This document shows, one piece after another, positions 1 to 11,569 of a stretch of 64,000 nucleotides of DNA. This stretch comes from Owenia fusiformis (Eukaryota > Annelida > Polychaeta > Sabellida > Oweniidae): the NCBI GenBank assembly GCA_903813345.2, contig CAIIXF020000001.1, forward strand, positions 12,133,915-12,197,914. Reading direction: 5' to 3'. The notes beneath the pieces were generated by a model that was not told the DNA's origin, searched no databases, and was given only the letters and a program-made list of their open reading frames with translations. The position numbers and the translations under genes are program-made. Numbering within the stretch: the stretch's first letter is position 1; every line of letters starts with the position of its first letter.

Positions 1-778
1 TGCAGGGATCTTGCATAGCTTTATTCTTTGTCATGTATTATAAATGTCTATTGTGATGCTATTTCAGCCAGAAGCATGTAACTAACATTTAGACAATGAG
101 TTCATTGTTAAAATAAAATCATTTTTTGCGTGCAGGGCCCTAGAATTTGCATGCTTGCCATAGTATGTTTGCGATATCAATATCCTAAGTATCTGTTCTT
201 TTATTGTGTAACAATCGAGTCTGTCTGTATGTCTGTTGACAGTAACTCAGTTTGTTTTATTTTGAATCATTACCAATCTGTAGAAAGCCCAGTTATATTA
301 TTTTTATATATTGATTTGATAGAATTTTCTTTTGTTGTCTTTCCAGTGAAAAATATAGAATACCTGCATTAAAACTGAATACCTGCTTTAAAACTGAATA
401 CAATCTTATCAAATGGTATCACAAAATCTGCTTGCAATGGTCAGGATTGATGTTTATTGTAACACACCTATCTTTACCCTTATGCTTTTAATGTGTACCA
501 CTTGTTAACTATGACATGTATGAATGGGGTAAGAATTAGGAAGAAGGTAGACCTTGTGATCTAGTTTTGGCCAACTCTAATTTTGTAGTATTTTGACAAT
601 TGTCATTAAACCTGCTTATTTTATACCTTATCCAGAGTGGACCAGTTATAAGAAAAACAACCCCAACTATCCCAACCATGATCTTACGTGAAAAGAAACA
701 ATGTCTGATACCTCCCTCCCCCTCCCATTTAATAATGATAAGATATATATCTTTTATTGACTGTTCAATATACAAGTT

Positions 779-1893
779 CTATTCAAAGCTCTCATCATAT
801 GAGCTGAGCTCAAGTTCAAAACAATTCTGTAACAATTTCCAGGGTTGATAATGTGACATAGTGATTTTCAGTAGAATAATTGAAATATATTGAGCAATTG
901 ATATTAATATCTGTCAAATGCTCGTGGCTTATGTCTATTGTATTAGTCTTCGATTTTATGTCTCTGTGTAGATTAAAAGAATGTTTCGTTTAAATGATCA
1001 TTATATTTTTCTTGTTATCTTTAGGAGGAAAAATCTGAATATAATGGTGAAATGATGTTTGATTTGAACTATATGTGTTCATACATGCTACATGTACTGA
1101 TTACTAAATTTTGAATTGAGATATTATTCATGTATATCATTCTAAAGAATCAATCTTTTTTGATCATGGTGATTCATTCTAATCCTATCAACTGTAAAAA
1201 CATCTTAATTTCCCTGTCTTCATTCAGGATAAAAAAATCATCATACTTTACCTGGATAGAGTATTTTGAGCCATGTTTGACAAAACGACATGGCTGTCCT
1301 ATCACACCTGTGTCATCCTTCTTAACATCTTCTTTCCCTGTTTCATTATCCACATTGTCTTTAACATCACATTCATCTCCCATTAGAGTTGCAGACAATT
1401 GTATCAATCCAATTGCTTCAACATTACCTAAGTGCTAATTTGATTCTTTGGTAATTTAAGAAATACTTTATTTGTATTCTCTTCTTTACACTTTTAGAAA
1501 ATTGTTCAGGATGATGTGTAAATCTGCTTATTTCGTTGGTTCCAATAAAGTTGTTACAGGAGGATTATTCCCATGTGTTTGTCGTTCTGAGTGATATATA
1601 GTTGATGTGAGGAAAATTAAGTTTGTGAATAGATTCTTAGGTTTGGCCATTCATATTGGTCAAGGTTTCCCCTGGGTGTGCTCAAAAGAATACATCTCAT
1701 TCATTAATCCCTTTGTCCTCGTCTAACTTCAAGCATTTAAAAATACTGTATTCCCTTAGATCTGATTGCATGACCAATTAGTGTGCAATATTTCTTGTAC
1801 CTTTTCCCCTATTAAACATGTTTGTCATCTATCATTATCTAGTATACCTGTTACAAGTTTACTAAGTTCACCATCAGGTGTATTATCTTGTAT
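779..1893 (-). CDS. Unidentified gene, C-terminal exons (partial)
   Basis: I do not recognise this protein. Three minus-strand exons fit together: 1848-1886 (or from 1893), 1252-1427 and 779-826. The donors are CAG/GTATAC and CAG/GTAAAG and the acceptors are TTAG and TTACAG. Phases match: the first exon ends one base into a Gly codon, the second begins with the two missing bases and ends in phase 0, and the last runs in frame to a TAG at 779-781. The middle exon carries a predicted helix (EAIGLIQLSATLMG), then a very acidic Asp/Glu/Lys linker, then GQPCRFVKHGSKYSIQ. The last exon adds an acidic tail ending SSYDESFE. An AATAAA on the minus strand (753-758) lies about 20 bases after the stop, which supports a true 3' end. 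The linked frames and the poly(A) signal argue for a real gene. The acceptor of the 39-bp exon is weak and the upstream part is uncertain. Confidence 0.5.
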
Positions 1894-2047
1894 CTGGTAT
1901 TATGGCTCATTCCGTAAGAAACCAATTAGCCCTTTTCTACATGCTCATCTTATTCTTCATTGATAATCTCCACATGCTATTCCAAGTAACACACGTAGTT
2001 TCTCAATACTTATGTCTCATTATCTAGTTGAGTATCAATTAAAACAC

Positions 2048-2446
2048 CTGCTACAATCTCAATTTGTATATAGGTTCCATGCACTGGAAATGAAGAACTC
2101 TATTATATTGAATAATCCAAAGTATAAATATTTAATGTTGTTTTGTTCTCACGGAATTAGTTTGTATCAGATGAATGCCTATCATTGGTTTTAATCCTCC
2201 TGAAATTATTCCATAGTGTTATAATTATCAGTCTGTTATTTAAAGTTTCACCAATGGGAGCTTGATTGGTTAATGTGCTGTTAGGATGTATGTTCTGTCA
2301 GCATAGATTGGCCTCTACGGCACTGGCACCATACTTCAATACTGGACTGCATGTTGTATATGAATCAATAAGTGCAACCAGTAATCTTGTTAATACATGT
2401 AGTATGAATGTATATACACAGTGCTGTGCATCTACATCGAATTTAA
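2048..2446 (-). CDS. Candidate upstream exons of the 0.8-1.9 kb gene
   Basis: Two more minus-strand exons can be joined in phase to the gene at 779-1893. Exon 2330-2446 follows a TGCTTTAG acceptor and encodes a hydrophobic helical stretch containing FILHVLTRLLVALIDSY. Exon 2048-2083 follows a good TTTCCAG acceptor and encodes HGTYIQIEIVA. Both end in phase 1 and both start with two bases, as the neighbouring exons require. The donors (GTGCCA and GTGTTT) are poor matches to consensus. An exon of 36 bp next to one of 39 bp is unusual, so this is a proposal from frame logic only. No start codon or signal peptide was found further upstream. Confidence 0.28.
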
Positions 2447-2541
2447 CTAAAGCATGTAATGGTTCATGTCAAAATAATGAGTAGAATGCAAGTCTATTTT
2501 GTGTTTTTATATATCTTACATTTTTACCTATGTAATGCCAT

Positions 2542-2670
2542 GGTCACATTTGCTCCAATGTTCAGCACCCGCACCTGGTCAATGGATATTTTGTTCAAGA
2601 TTGCATTCTGTTTTGAACAAAATACTCATCGGTTGGACAACGGTGTTGTGAGATCAGAGGAAATGTGACC
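2542..2670. mobile_element. Hairpin MITE, ~130 bp
   Basis: The segment begins GGTCACATTTGC and ends with the near complement AGGAAATGTGACC. An inner pair (ATATTTTGTTCAAGA against TTTTGAACAAAATA) makes the whole unit fold on itself. It looks like a small non-autonomous DNA transposon. No target duplication was recognised. The open frame across it is a by-product of the palindrome. Confidence 0.5.
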
Positions 2671-2699
2671 ACGACATAAGGGAGATGTGTTTACATGGT

Positions 2700-5600
2700 T
2701 AGGTAGAAGTCTATACTTGTAATTTGATAATAAATAAAGGGAAACATTTGAACATCTGTTCTAAGTACTACAATGACCAGTTATAACTTTGTTAGATATT
2801 CATGACAAAAAGTCAAAAAATATGTTTACTATTCTTGCCATTTCTAATCATTTATTTTATCTCACTATTTTTGATAGACTAGTGGCACAAGAACTATTAT
2901 CAGTGCAGTGAAGAATGTCCTGTATAAGTATCAAACTAATAATAATATGACGTAATAGCTTAAAGCACTGCATGGTAACCGTAAATTGGTAACCAATTGC
3001 ATTAAATATTTAGGAGAACTCCAACTCTAATTGGTAGAATCTGTTGGAGAATATCCTCTAGAACATTTTTAGTATTTACCAGTGGGAAAATGTTGGTTGC
3101 TAATAGAACAACCACATGCATTGTTCCCATCATGCTCGCCTTATATTGGAATTGATGTTCATGGTTTAAATTCATGAATAGTATAGATTGTTCAGCTCTT
3201 TTCTATTCTATTGATGCATTAGTATGTAATCCTACAGGTACCTTATGCATTATCTGTTATTATTCATTACATTGTATGCACTGTATATTATGTTTCATTT
3301 TGTCACATATTACCTGACAAGGTTAAATAGACTTGAATAAACCTATCAATTCATCTTTTGTTCATTGGAAACATGATCACGAGATTGAGAATGTTTTGTT
3401 TTTGTGAAGCACTGTTGCCCTTATAGTTTTTATATTGCAAAATGAAGGTACCCTAAGTTTTTGGTCCTTTTTGGGCTTTTTTAGGAAATAGTTATTAATT
3501 ATGGCTATTCATGGTTGATGATATTTCATTGCATTTCAAAGTCATCTTTATTTATTCTCCTGCTCTCATAGGTGATGAAATGATGTCTGTGCGATATGAA
3601 CAAAATTTATTATTAAACGCTAAACGATATTTCAAGCAAAACCAAGTCACTTATCTATTTTTCCAAAATGTTTTACCAAAAGATGCAAAAATATAGTGAT
3701 GCATTTTATCAAGATGACCATGATATCATTGCATATCATGGTCAAATAACCTTAATAGAGATGATCACAAGTTTTACTTTGTGGATATTTATTTTAAAGT
3801 TACATCAACACACTCACCCAATGTGAACATTTGAAACTCTATCAGTTGTGAAACATATGAGAACACAAAAGAAATGTATTCTATGCAACAATGTGGTTAA
3901 TTTCGTACAGGTGAGTTGCAGAATGCTGAAGAAAAACTGTGTCAGAAAAACAAACTAACTTGCGGCTAAAATCCTGTCTCAAACAGAATTTGTTTTGATT
4001 AATTCTAACAGCAAACATTTTATGATTCCCCAATGTTATTATATATTGTTTGATAGTAGTCTTACAAAACATAAAAAGGACAAATGCTGAATTATTTATA
4101 CTGTGCAATGTTCATGAAGTTCAATTCAAATTGATTGAATTGGTAAATAACCTTCAGGAAATCTGAGTATAGTAGATTGATTTTACTATATTGAATACTA
4201 GAGAACCACTGTAAGTGCATCTACAATTCTAATATCTTCATTATACAGAGTATGTTTTCACAGGTTTGTGGTCATTGATATTATCTGTTGCTTGATATGG
4301 CTTTTGAAACCCATGAATGCCTCATTGCAAGTAGCTTTTCGAGTACACTTGGCCTTGGCAATGAACTTGAAACTGGTTGCTATTAGCTTAATAAGCGGAT
4401 TTCTAATCTGGCAAGTTAAAGCAACCATGTTTTCAACCTTAATGACGATCCTCATTTGTTTTTTTGCATTGCCCTTTGTGATTTGATAATACAAATATGA
4501 ACACTGATGTTTGGCAATTAACTTATTTTAGAATGTCATGATCTACTATTGTAAGTCTCACTGGTTACTCATATCCAAAATTTGTATTCATGTCGTTTTA
4601 TTTAAATAGTCACAAAACATATTACTTTTTCCAGAGGAGATTTATTTTATTTTATGAGATGATGCTACAGGGATTCAAAGCAATATGTTTTATTTTATTA
4701 TTTTGTTCTTGGTATCACTCAGACGTTTCTCACTGAATGATCCTAAAACTAATATGTGGTATTAATCAACCTTATTCCCCCAAAAAAGAATTCTGCATTG
4801 GATTTCTCAGTTTTATCTGTCATGTGTGATGGGAATAAAAAGTGATTTGTCACCATATCACAGACTAGAATTATAACTGTGTAGATTTCCGCAGACTTTA
4901 CTGAGGTAATTTAAGAAGTCTGTGTTCCTTTCATTCAAAGTTGACCATAAGAATATACAAGTTCTTTAAGAAATTATTGTTGTTTCTGGTGTGACAGATG
5001 TATATTAATAACATAACACAAACAAACAACAATATTTAACATATCAAAACCCTTGTAAATCATACTCTTATGAAATGTAGTTGATAGAATCTAAAAGATA
5101 TGCTGGTAAAGATTAGTTCACTACAACTATTTCTTATATTGCTTTTCTAAATAATTTACAGTGAAATCTGTTCCTTATCTTGTGAAAGTTTCATGAAGAA
5201 AAAAGCAACAGAACAAAAAATATAGCAAAACTAGCAATACTTATTGAACACCCTGTATCTGAACACCTTTAATCCTATCATTTCTCAATGTGAACACTTT
5301 GTCCCAAATTTGTTATCTTCAATTGACCTGTTAATCCAACCACTTTTAGTTTTACTGTACCAACTACTTTTCTTCCCATATAAGTGCTTAGTTTGTTGGA
5401 GAAAATAACTTGAATCTATAAAGCTGTTCTACTTACTGGATTGTATTCTGGTCATCTCTGTTTTGTTTATTTTATGTATCTAAGTATTTGTTCTGTCATA
5501 TTTTTTGGTCTTGTAAAATGATTTAGTTCATATTATTTGGTCAAGGCTTCATCAATTAGAATTCAGATGATGTACAGTACATCAAAATGGTCTGACAGAT

Positions 5601-6120
5601 CAGGCATCTCCCTTGTGTTCTTGGAAATGAAAATTGAGTTTTTCATCATCTCCACGTAAATTTAATTATGATCTTGGATCTTCAGGGACTTATGACCCCA
5701 TTTAGTGGTTCGTTTTGATCTTAGATGACATGCTACTATTGGTATGCTTTGATTAACATCTTTGGTGGGAGTATCTTTACAATATGAAGTTAAGGGACAG
5801 ACATATTGGGGATGGCACCATTGTAAGAAGCATTTACAATTTTAGTGATTTACTAATAGTCTCTAATATTCTAAATATAATATATTGTAATTGATTCATG
5901 ATTTCTTATCAAGTGGTAGGTCATTCAAGATTCATATCCTGGGATTTGTATTATTTTGGGAGTTATTGCTGGTTTGAATTATGGGTTTTGATTATGGAAG
6001 GTAGCAGCCCATATGCTAGTAAGGAAATAGCTTGTGATCCTGTTCAAGAAGTATCTTGTTTACTATTGGGTGGTGTGTAGCATGTATTGAAGTTGAACAA
6101 TTTGGTTTGAAGTATAAGTT
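2700..6120. other. AT-rich stretch, no supported gene
   Basis: Open frames here are short and lack convincing splice sites. One frame on each strand around 4268-4494 (plus hydrophobic, minus lysine-rich) could hide an old exon, but neither strand has a donor that ends it properly. A fragment reading CCCTGTATCTGAACACC near 5250 recurs near 8105 and, inverted, near 28560-28680, so it is a dispersed repeat. Confidence 0.4.
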
Positions 6121-6957
6121 TGCATGATTCATGCCATCATCCCATATATATATATACAGTCCAAAAATGTAGAGACTCGGCTAAATCACTCCAAATTGAC
6201 AGTGATCGCTATTATCATAAGCTGCTAACTCCCAGATTTCAACCCTTCAGATAACAAGTATCTGAAGGACAGTGTTTATATTGGCCACCCACCCTAATAC
6301 TATTACAGAACTCAAAGCAGCAATCATCGGAAAATAAGACAAATCCCAGAGGTGAATGCATAACAGTGATTAACAACTTTTGCATTAAGCACCAGAACCT
6401 ACTGCATTATTTTGAGTATGCTTGAAATTAACATGAGTTCCTCTGAACCACCAACAACCAAAATTAGAGGTAAACCACACTAAAGCCAAATAAGACATTT
6501 TTATCAAAGATAAAAAAAGTCTGGTCCCACTTTTTGCATGGTTCATCCCATCATCCCATATATATAAAGTCAAAAAAATTAGAAGGACTCAGCTAAATCA
6601 GTCCAAATTGACAGTGATCACTATTATCATAAGCTGCTAACTCCCAGATTTCAACCCTTCATATAACAAGAATCTGAAGGACAGTGTTTATATTGGCCAC
6701 CCACCCTAATACTATTACAGAACTCAAAGCAGCAATCATCGGAAATAAGACAAATCCCAGAGGTGAATGGATAATAGTGATTAACAACTTTGGCAGACAC
6801 AATCAAATTTGCATTAAGCACCAGAACCTACTGCATTATTTTGAGCATGCTTGAGATGAACGTGAGTTCCTCTGAACCACCTACCAAAATTAGAGGTAAA
6901 CCACACTAAAGCCAAATAAGACATCTTTATCATAGATAGAAAAAGTCTGGTCCTAGT
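6121..6957. repeat. Tandem duplication, 2 x ~415 bp
   Basis: Copy 1 (about 6121-6534) and copy 2 (about 6536-6957) are near-identical direct repeats. Both open with a GCATG(A/G)TTCAT(G/C)CCATC stretch and a short TA run, and both end at the AAAAGTCTGGTCC(C/T)A block. They differ by point changes and a ~16-base stretch present only in copy 2 near 6792. No coding frame spans a copy. This is either a tandem duplication of a non-coding segment or a two-unit satellite. Confidence 0.85.
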
Positions 6958-6967
6958 TTTTTGTGTC

Positions 6968-7095
6968 AAATGGGCGTAGCCAGGGGGGTTGCGTTAGATG
7001 TGATCCCATCCCCCCACCCACAAAAAAAAATTTTGTAATGTAAACACAAAATCGCAACCTATTGACAATTGTTGGCCATGCCCCTGTGTCACCTA
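6968..7095. repeat. Dispersed GGGCGTAGCCAGG-type element
   Basis: The sequence starts GGGCGTAGCCAGGGGGG and ends with GGCCATGCCCCTG, a partial complement of the start, around a C-rich block and an A-run. The same opening word (ATGGGCGTAG) bounds the fold-back element at 21538-23330. It is probably a degenerate non-autonomous DNA transposon. Confidence 0.35.
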
Positions 7096-7159
7096 GTATG
7101 TTTATAAAGTATAACAATAATAAATATATACTTTTACTTCTAATGTACAATTAAGAATA

Positions 7160-8829
7160 AAAATTGTGATGAAGAATATAAGGTATCTCCCTGAATGAAT
7201 CAGGTTTCTGCCAAAGTAGAGGCACCAGAATTGCTACCTACCTCTTTTATATACTATAGACTCAATTAATAAATAGAACATTTTTGTACATGTTCATTGT
7301 ACGTTTTTTCTGCAGCAAACTGTTGCAAAATTGTGAAATAAAAACAAAATCAAAAGATAATACCGGATGAAAGTATAGATTGATGTCCTATGTTCTATTG
7401 TTATAACATCTTTGATCTACTCTGTCTAAACAGTAATATGAAATATAACGGTGACATGTAAAGGCTTTGATGGACGATTGATTAGTCAGCGAGCAGACAT
7501 CGATGTCCTGGTCTTGCCCTTGAAAGTAAGACACTTAATATGGGTCTAACAAAATTAATTTCGACATAGATATTGATCTGATCTTTCTTTCCTGCTGTTT
7601 CATGTAAATCTTAGTTCTTTGACTGTTTTCATAAGTCTTCATTTTTGTTACGCCTCTTTTATAGATCTGTGTATTGCAGGTCATTTTCTCATTTTCTCAT
7701 GTCTATGGACCAATGATCTTTGGGCTTATATCATTCAAATCTATACAAATTGCCTATCTGTCGACACAAATAGCAGGTTTAATATGAAAACAGATGTTAG
7801 TTATCAAGAATCATGTCAAGCCAGAGAAAACCCCTTCTGTGACTTTCGGTTCAAAAACTTTCCTAATAATATGTCCACCACACTTTTATCCACAATTTTT
7901 CAGTTAAACTTAAGTTTGATTATTGCCTCAATTGGCATACTTCCAGTTCATTAATTAAGAATGATCAAAATAGGGATTATTGGTGTTACCAACACTAAGT
8001 TTGTGCAAATCAAAATTATAGCCACATTTCCAAGTTTCAGTAAGTGAAATCAGTGTTGCAAATACATGGGCTGTTTAGCAATTACAAATAAGGAAATGTG
8101 TATCTGAACACCTGGCTAATCTGAACACCTCCCAAATTGACGATTTTTTTTCCAGTCACATTTTTTTCTCCCATTGACTCCCATGTTAAAATAAACTTAT
8201 AGATAAACATATAGATTAAGAAAATGTACCCAATCACCATAACATATCATAATAGACATGTAAGATGTGATATATCATATTTTTCCCAACATCATGGATA
8301 TTATTGTTTATTCTAATATACTTGGTCACTTTTGGCATTTTTTCTTTAACCAAATTGGCTTTTCAGTTTTGGTTGGTATTCTTACCTACTATGCATTGTT
8401 CAGAAGGTTAACAGTCCTGAAAAGGGAAGATAAAATGCATTGAAAGTATCAATTCATCAATCCCAGTGTTCTGTTATTGCTTGAATTAATTGGCTCATTC
8501 CTCATCTCGCCTTATATAGTGAACATTTGGTAAAAATATCAGATCAGCTTCACTTTTGGAAAAGTGATTAATAGAATATTTAACCGTTTTCGTTCTTTAT
8601 TTTGAATAGCGAGTATTAGTGGTATGTGTTTTTATGTTTTATTTAAGATTAGAGGGAGTATTTGGGATTTGAATTTGGATTTGATTTTGTCATTGCTTTT
8701 TGTCCTGTCTGTTTCTATGGTTAAAATGTAGTATTTTTTGTGTGTTGAAACTTTACTTCCCTTTATATATAATATAACATATAATACCATGTCCATACCC
8801 TCTGAATCCACAGCATGGCAATCCAATAT
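7160..8829. other. No supported gene
   Basis: The longest frame (7619-7954, plus, 111 codons) has no splice context, signal peptide or recognisable domain and reads like unselected AT-rich sequence. Nothing else was identified. Confidence 0.4.
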
Positions 8830-8833
8830 TTAA

Positions 8834-8975
8834 AGGCCCCATATAAAGTTTAAACCACTTTGACTTATATTATAGTCTTTAAAATTGATATGCTTTAATT
8901 GTTTGTCATGAAAGTCATGAAAAGTAATATTTGAATGATTAGAGTACTGTATATTTGAAACTTTACATTGGGCCT
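8834..8975. mobile_element. Short TTAA-flanked MITE, 142 bp
   Basis: The element lies between TTAA at 8830-8833 and TTAA at 8976-8979. It starts AGGCCCCATATAAAGTTT, and its other end read on the minus strand is AGGCCCAATGTAAAGTTT. It is the smallest member of the family also found at 33121-33952, 41304-42020 and 58477-61555. The TTAA target points to the Kolobok or piggyBac class, and it has no coding capacity. Confidence 0.7.
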
Positions 8976-8989
8976 TTAAGGCATTTGAG

Positions 8990-10900
8990 GATACCCCTTT
9001 AGCCTAAAATTGCCCTTCACTTTTGATTAATATGGTGACTTTCTTGGCATATTAATCAAATTAAAGGTTGTGAAATCTAAATTGAAAATTTATCTGAAAA
9101 TTAAGGCATCTAATCTTTGTGGATAGATGAGAAGCTAGCCCTTAATGCAGTTAGGTATGGATCATTAGATGCTAGAAAGGGCGACTTATATATATATTTT
9201 TTTTAAATGCCGTTCCCAGAATGTTTTCCCCTCCAATATTATGGTATCAAAAGTCCTATACGTAAAGTCAATTTTTCTGTAACAAACCCCTTTGAACACA
9301 GGGGTCCATATTAGTCCAGTTCATTCCTTTGCCCTTTTGCTGAGAATGAAACATACCATGTTTCAGTATAGTGGGATAATAGTTTTTCATGAGTTATACC
9401 ACAACATTGATAGCTTTTCAACTTTGATATGTTCCTCATTCTTATTGGTTAAAATTGGCGCTAATGTTTTTTTATAAAACTTTGACAATCAGTTGCTTGT
9501 TAATGAATTGTTTACTAATGGAATAAACTTTTGTATAAAAAATGTTCCAGTATTCAGTATAGACCTAGGACCAGAAAATGACTGGACTGAAAGGAACACA
9601 TTTATAGAACAGTAGTACAAGTATATAAAGCTGAGCACCCTGAAAATATTCAAATATGCAGATAGCGCTTAGAATATATCATATTTTTGACACTATGCAA
9701 GACTAATTGATAAACACCACATATTCACTGTATAATACATTAACAAATGTTATACAAAATAACATTGATGATTAGAAAACATGTATGGTTGTGCTCTAAG
9801 GTGGTCCAATATCCTTTCCTCATTGATATCTTTCATTTAGATCAATATTTCAATACCCAATATCTAATCTTAAGTGCAATAGTAAGGATATCACTGAAAC
9901 ACATGAATCAATTCATCGATTTCTCTAATAGTACTACCGTCTCTGAATGGACTAGCGTATAACAGTCGAAAAAGTGAACTTAAAGATGACACTTTTATAT
10001 TAATATTGATTTAGATATAATATTTTTCTAATCAATAGAAGAGTTGCTATAATGATTAATAAATAGATGGCAGTAGTTGTTTTGGTCAGGCCAGATGATT
10101 GTTTACTTATAATTTGGAGACAACTTGAAGTAGATGCTTTTATTGACATGCAGATTGGGATATAACATTAAAACACTGAGTCAATGGGAATTTAACCCAA
10201 CCATATTCAGAAAACTAAAAATTCCTGGGAAATTGACAACAGGAAAATAACTCTGCAGATTGAAGTTGTTTAACAGAAAATTACATACAGAATTAAGATA
10301 TATCACCAAATAAAGGAAAATGTTAGTCTTTAATGGTTGATGCAGATCTTCTAAATTAAATTCTCATTAAAAACTAGACTTCAACAAGATTCCTATTGTT
10401 TACTTAACTGTTTTTTTTTAAATTATTCACCCTCGTTCATAACCTCAAGAAGCAAAAGCAGACAAAAATTAGAGTATTATTCTACTCAATATATCAGCTT
10501 TAACCAGACATATAAAGACATGATTATCGGAGTCTACTTGATTATTTGTGAGCCTTCTTTGTTGATTATTTGACTTATTCAGCAGCACTAGCATATAAGG
10601 TATTAATAATCTATTAAACTTCTGTTGGGTGTTACTATCTTGGATCTTAAATTGATCAATATAAGCAGCATGTAATGCATATCAATCATGTACATGTATC
10701 TCATCATATGCTAAAGAGTAATCCCTTGGAATTTTTTGTTCATCAACTTAACTTTGAGTATGCTTAGTTAGCGCTAAGTGCTTAGCTGGATGTTCGAATA
10801 TACCATTATGTGTGCTACAACAAGCGCAAAGTGGATGCAAGGGTGAGTTAGCGAGGGTTACCTGCATCTCAGTAAGATTTTTTTTATAAATTGCTGCTAT
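8990..10900. other. No supported gene
   Basis: AT-rich sequence with only short frames on both strands. No splice-bounded exon, tandem array or inverted repeat of note was seen. Confidence 0.4.
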
Positions 10901-10904
10901 GACA

Positions 10905-11075
10905 CACATAGCCTGGTTTTGCCAAATGAGGTCAGTTTTTAAAATGTTCCAGGCAGAGGGTTCAAATTTGACAATTTTGGCCCAAAATTACTTGAAAGGT
11001 GCTCTAAATTATGTAAAATCTGCATGATTTTAAAAGGAATTTTTGGGTGGGGGTGGGGGTGCTAGGAATTAAGTT
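10905..11075 (+). repeat. Dispersed repeat, copy 1 of 3
   Basis: The segment beginning CATAGCCTGG and running through GGCCCAAAATTACTTGAAA to a G-rich tract matches the segments at 30848-31030 and, inverted and more diverged, 34075-34310. Shared landmarks are the GGCCCAAAA block, the GCTC-AAATTATG-AAA-CTGCATG block and the G-rich tract. It is likely an old non-autonomous transposon. Confidence 0.45.
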
Positions 11076-11416
11076 AACAGGATTGTATCAGTACCATGTA
11101 GAAAATATCCCTCATTATTATATCATTGCTAGAAATTGTGTGATTTGATTGGCTGATTCAGTGCCATGTGATCAAAAATACCATAGCGTATTTTCCAGCT
11201 CCCTCAATTTTTGGATTAGAAAATATGTATTGCCCACCAGAATTTTGACAACTGTACTTGATGAAAATAAAAGTGTACAATACAATGATACTAGTACATA
11301 CTTTTGTTAACTTGTGAGTTTATGACATATTTATTGATTAAAATAAATGTTCACAGGTTAAAACAAATATTCTATATTTCTTTGAAATGTAAAATGATTG
11401 TAGAGAATGTCTAGTA

Positions 11417-11560
11417 ACAATATAATAAATCAAATATTTCATTCTATCTTCGGGCAATACCATACGGGCTGTGGGCAATACATTGCAAAAATCATTAAAA
11501 GATAAACAGGTATTGCCCTCCATAGAATGAAATATTTGCTTATTTATATTATCCCATGAT
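11417..11560. repeat. Inverted repeat (hairpin)
   Basis: AAATATTTCATTCTAT followed by GGGCAATACC is matched in reverse complement by GGTATTGCCCTCCATAGAATGAAATATTTG about 75 bases on. The arms are ~40 bp with an AT-rich loop. This is a MITE or a replication-generated palindrome, and no flanking duplication was seen. Confidence 0.55.
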
Positions 11561-11569
11561 TATGTTTAT

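Noticed and set aside
600-848. Plus-strand frame with a possible exon around 632-690
   Set aside because: A TTATCCAG acceptor and a GTGAAA donor exist, but the minus strand has a better gene model with a stop and AATAAA in the same place.
7619-7954. 111-codon plus-strand open frame
   Set aside because: AT-biased composition, no splice or start context, no family resemblance.
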